Source: Candidatus Saccharimonadota bacterium (GTDB taxonomy: Bacteria; Patescibacteriota; Saccharimonadia; Saccharimonadales; UBA4665). Taken from it: DNA of 5,889 nt. The notes below the pieces were generated by a model that saw only the letters and a program-made list of their open reading frames with translations, did not search any database and was not told the DNA's origin. The stretch's first letter is position 1; each line of letters opens with the position of its first letter. Location of the stretch: contig JARIHJ010000006.1 in the NCBI GenBank assembly GCA_029288335.1, forward strand, positions 1-5,889, given 5' to 3'. A program made the translations under genes and the position numbers. Shown piece after piece: positions 4,645 to 5,889 of the stretch.

Positions 4645-4673
4645 AGTATATCATAAAAAGTCTAGTCATTCAA
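4645..4673 (-). promoter_or_regulatory. Promoter of the secreted propeller gene
   Basis: TTGAAT (4673-4668) and TATACT (4650-4645) on the minus strand are separated by exactly 17 bases, close to the sigma-70 consensus at both boxes (4 of 6 and 5 of 6). Transcription would begin near 4638, leaving a leader of about 19 bases that contains the AAGGGG ribosome binding site. The promoter lies in the 64-base gap after murD, so the propeller gene can be expressed separately from murD. Confidence 0.78.
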
Positions 4674-4683
4674 GGAGAATTGT

Positions 4684-5889
4684 CTACAGTGTATTCACAG
4701 CAGCTTGAAACTGGTCACCCTTATCCTCGAAATCTTTCCAGAGCGAATAACTGGGTGCGGCCGTACTGAGTAGCACCACCGAATTTTCCGGAGCTTTCTC
4801 TGCCGCCCACGCGACCGCCGCTTGCATACTGGAAGTTTCCAAAATCTCTGGGCTATAGCCAGCCGGCAGGGCAGCCTTCATTTTGCTGATCGTATCCGGG
4901 AAGAGCACTAACGCCGGCACCTTATAACCGGCAACGATTTTCATAAAGTCATCGTAGTTATAATTCCGGTCCTGGCCACCGAGCAGCAGGCAGCCGACAG
5001 GGCCGAATTTTTGGCTAATCGCTTTTAGGCTCGCGGTAGTCGATTCGGGTGTCATACCAATGCCATCATCGATATAGGTCCGGCCGTTTTTGGTAGCCAC
5101 GGTTTGCATCCGGTGCTCAAGTGGCTCGAAAGAGTTAATAGCCTCAAGCGAAATTTCATCAGTAACACCGAATTCGCGGGCAATTTCTCGCGCGACTAGC
5201 GCGTTCAATCGATTATGTTCGCCGAATAGCCGAGCGCCGGACAAGTCTAGTGACTCACTCGAATCGATTGCTTTCGTGCGGCACACGGCCGTTTCCGCCC
5301 AACGTCTCAGCTCAGCGAAATCTGGGTTATAAATAAACAAATCCCCCGAGCCAGCGAAGCACATAATGTTGTGCTTGGCCTCCCAGTAGCCCTCGAGCGA
5401 ACCATGCCAATCGGTGTGGTCATTATAGAGATTCAGGCAAGCGCTGATATGGGGGCTGACTTTCATATCTGACAGCTGATAGCTCGAGAGTTCCAGAACG
5501 AAAATCGTCTCAGCTGTGGCGCTGTCGAGTGCTGTTAATGGCGATGTACCGATGTTGCCGGCCAATACTACATCTTTGCCGGCGGTTTGAAGTATGTGCG
5601 CTGTTAGCGCTGTGGTCGTGCTTTTGCCCTTGGTGCCGGTGATGCCTACTGTCGTCGCACCGGTTTGTGGCACTAATTCGAAAAAAAGTTGCAAAGCTGT
5701 GATGTAGGTCACAGGCATCTCTGGGCCAGGGATTCCCTCATTCTTGATAAAGATCGTGGTAGTCGGGTCGTACTTACTCAGAAACTCCAGAGGTTTGTCG
5801 TCTGGACGCTTATCGACACCAGTGAAAGATTTCAGCTCAGCATGCTCTTCTAAAAATTGCTGTACGCCGGCCATGGCTCGGCCTTTGCC
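4684..5889 (-). CDS. murD: UDP-N-acetylmuramoyl-L-alanine--D-glutamate ligase MurD, 5' end outside window
   Basis: MurD is the cytosolic ATP-dependent ligase that adds D-glutamate to UDP-MurNAc-L-Ala in peptidoglycan synthesis. The frame continues upstream of the first ATG (5874) to the window edge as G-K-G-R-A, which looks like the glycine-rich loop of the N-terminal domain (GxGxxx-AGVQQFL). The true start is therefore beyond 5889 and a few to some tens of residues are missing. Numbering from that ATG, the ATP loop is GITGTKGKSTTT (77-88), followed by GNIGTSPL, LELSSYQL (127-134), NDHTDWHGS (151-159) and EAKHNI with the probable carbamylated K167. HNRLN (220-224), LEHRM (252-256), LLLGGQDRN (296-304) and LLSTAAPSYSLWKDFEDKGD (368-387) complete the three domains. 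The usual DS(K/I)AT motif reads DGIGMT (270-275). No terminator follows the stop. Confidence 0.95.
   Translation of the reverse strand, partial: GKGRAMAGVQQFLEEHAELKSFTGVDKRPDDKPLEFLSKYDPTTTIFIKNEGIPGPEMPVTYITALQLFFELVPQTGATTVGITGTKGKSTTTALTAHILQTAGKDVVLAGNIGTSPLTALDSATAETIFVLELSSYQLSDMKVSPHISACLNLYNDHTDWHGSLEGYWEAKHNIMCFAGSGDLFIYNPDFAELRRWAETAVCRTKAIDSSESLDLSGARLFGEHNRLNALVAREIAREFGVTDEISLEAINSFEPLEHRMQTVATKNGRTYIDDGIGMTPESTTASLKAISQKFGPVGCLLLGGQDRNYNYDDFMKIVAGYKVPALVLFPDTISKMKAALPAGYSPEILETSSMQAAVAWAAEKAPENSVVLLSTAAPSYSLWKDFEDKGDQFQAAVNTL

Overview
The window reads as a piece of a bacterial chromosome of about 50% GC using the ordinary genetic code. Gene content and style (a compact FolD, a divergent MurD whose DSKATN-type motif is altered, a leaderless-looking folD start, several very short genes, a large secreted beta-propeller) fit a Patescibacteria/CPR genome, possibly a Saccharibacteria-like lineage. 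That placement is inference from protein style and was not tested. The window is probably a contig end: bases 1-22 are the tail of a Nextera transposon adapter, not genome.

Layout, left to right. (1) 23-606, minus: N-terminal two thirds or less of a LytR-CpsA-Psr (LCP) cell-wall ligase, cut by the contig end. (2) 678-1108, plus: two short genes, an unrecognised 61-residue coiled-coil-like protein and a 54-residue basic DUF6496-like protein whose ribosome binding site can be locked in a hairpin. A doubtful 74-codon frame follows, joined by a TAGTG stop/start overlap. (3) 1416-1445: a two-way intrinsic terminator closing both sides. (4) 1468-2143, minus: an Hsp20 small heat-shock gene with a long structured leader and a promoter built into a perfect CIRCE (HrcA) operator. 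(5) 2211-2287, minus: tRNA-Lys(CUU) with encoded CCA and an unusual U discriminator. (6) 2314-2423: three inverted repeats of unknown role. (7) 2488-3297, plus: folD. (8) 3294-4619, minus: a secreted DUF5122-like beta-propeller protein that shares a CTAG stop with folD. (9) 4684-5889, minus: murD, missing its 5' end at the window edge.

Functionally the window mixes cell-envelope work (LCP ligase, MurD, exported propeller), stress response (Hsp20 under HrcA-type control), one-carbon metabolism (FolD) and translation (tRNA-Lys). Apart from the short plus-strand cluster and the same-strand murD/propeller pair, the genes look individually transcribed. I see no phage, insertion sequence, CRISPR array or toxin-antitoxin system, and no clear case for a wholly new multi-gene system. 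The most informative signals are regulatory: the base-pair-compensated CIRCE with the -35 box in its spacer, the occluded ribosome binding site of the DUF6496 gene, and the odd tRNA discriminator.
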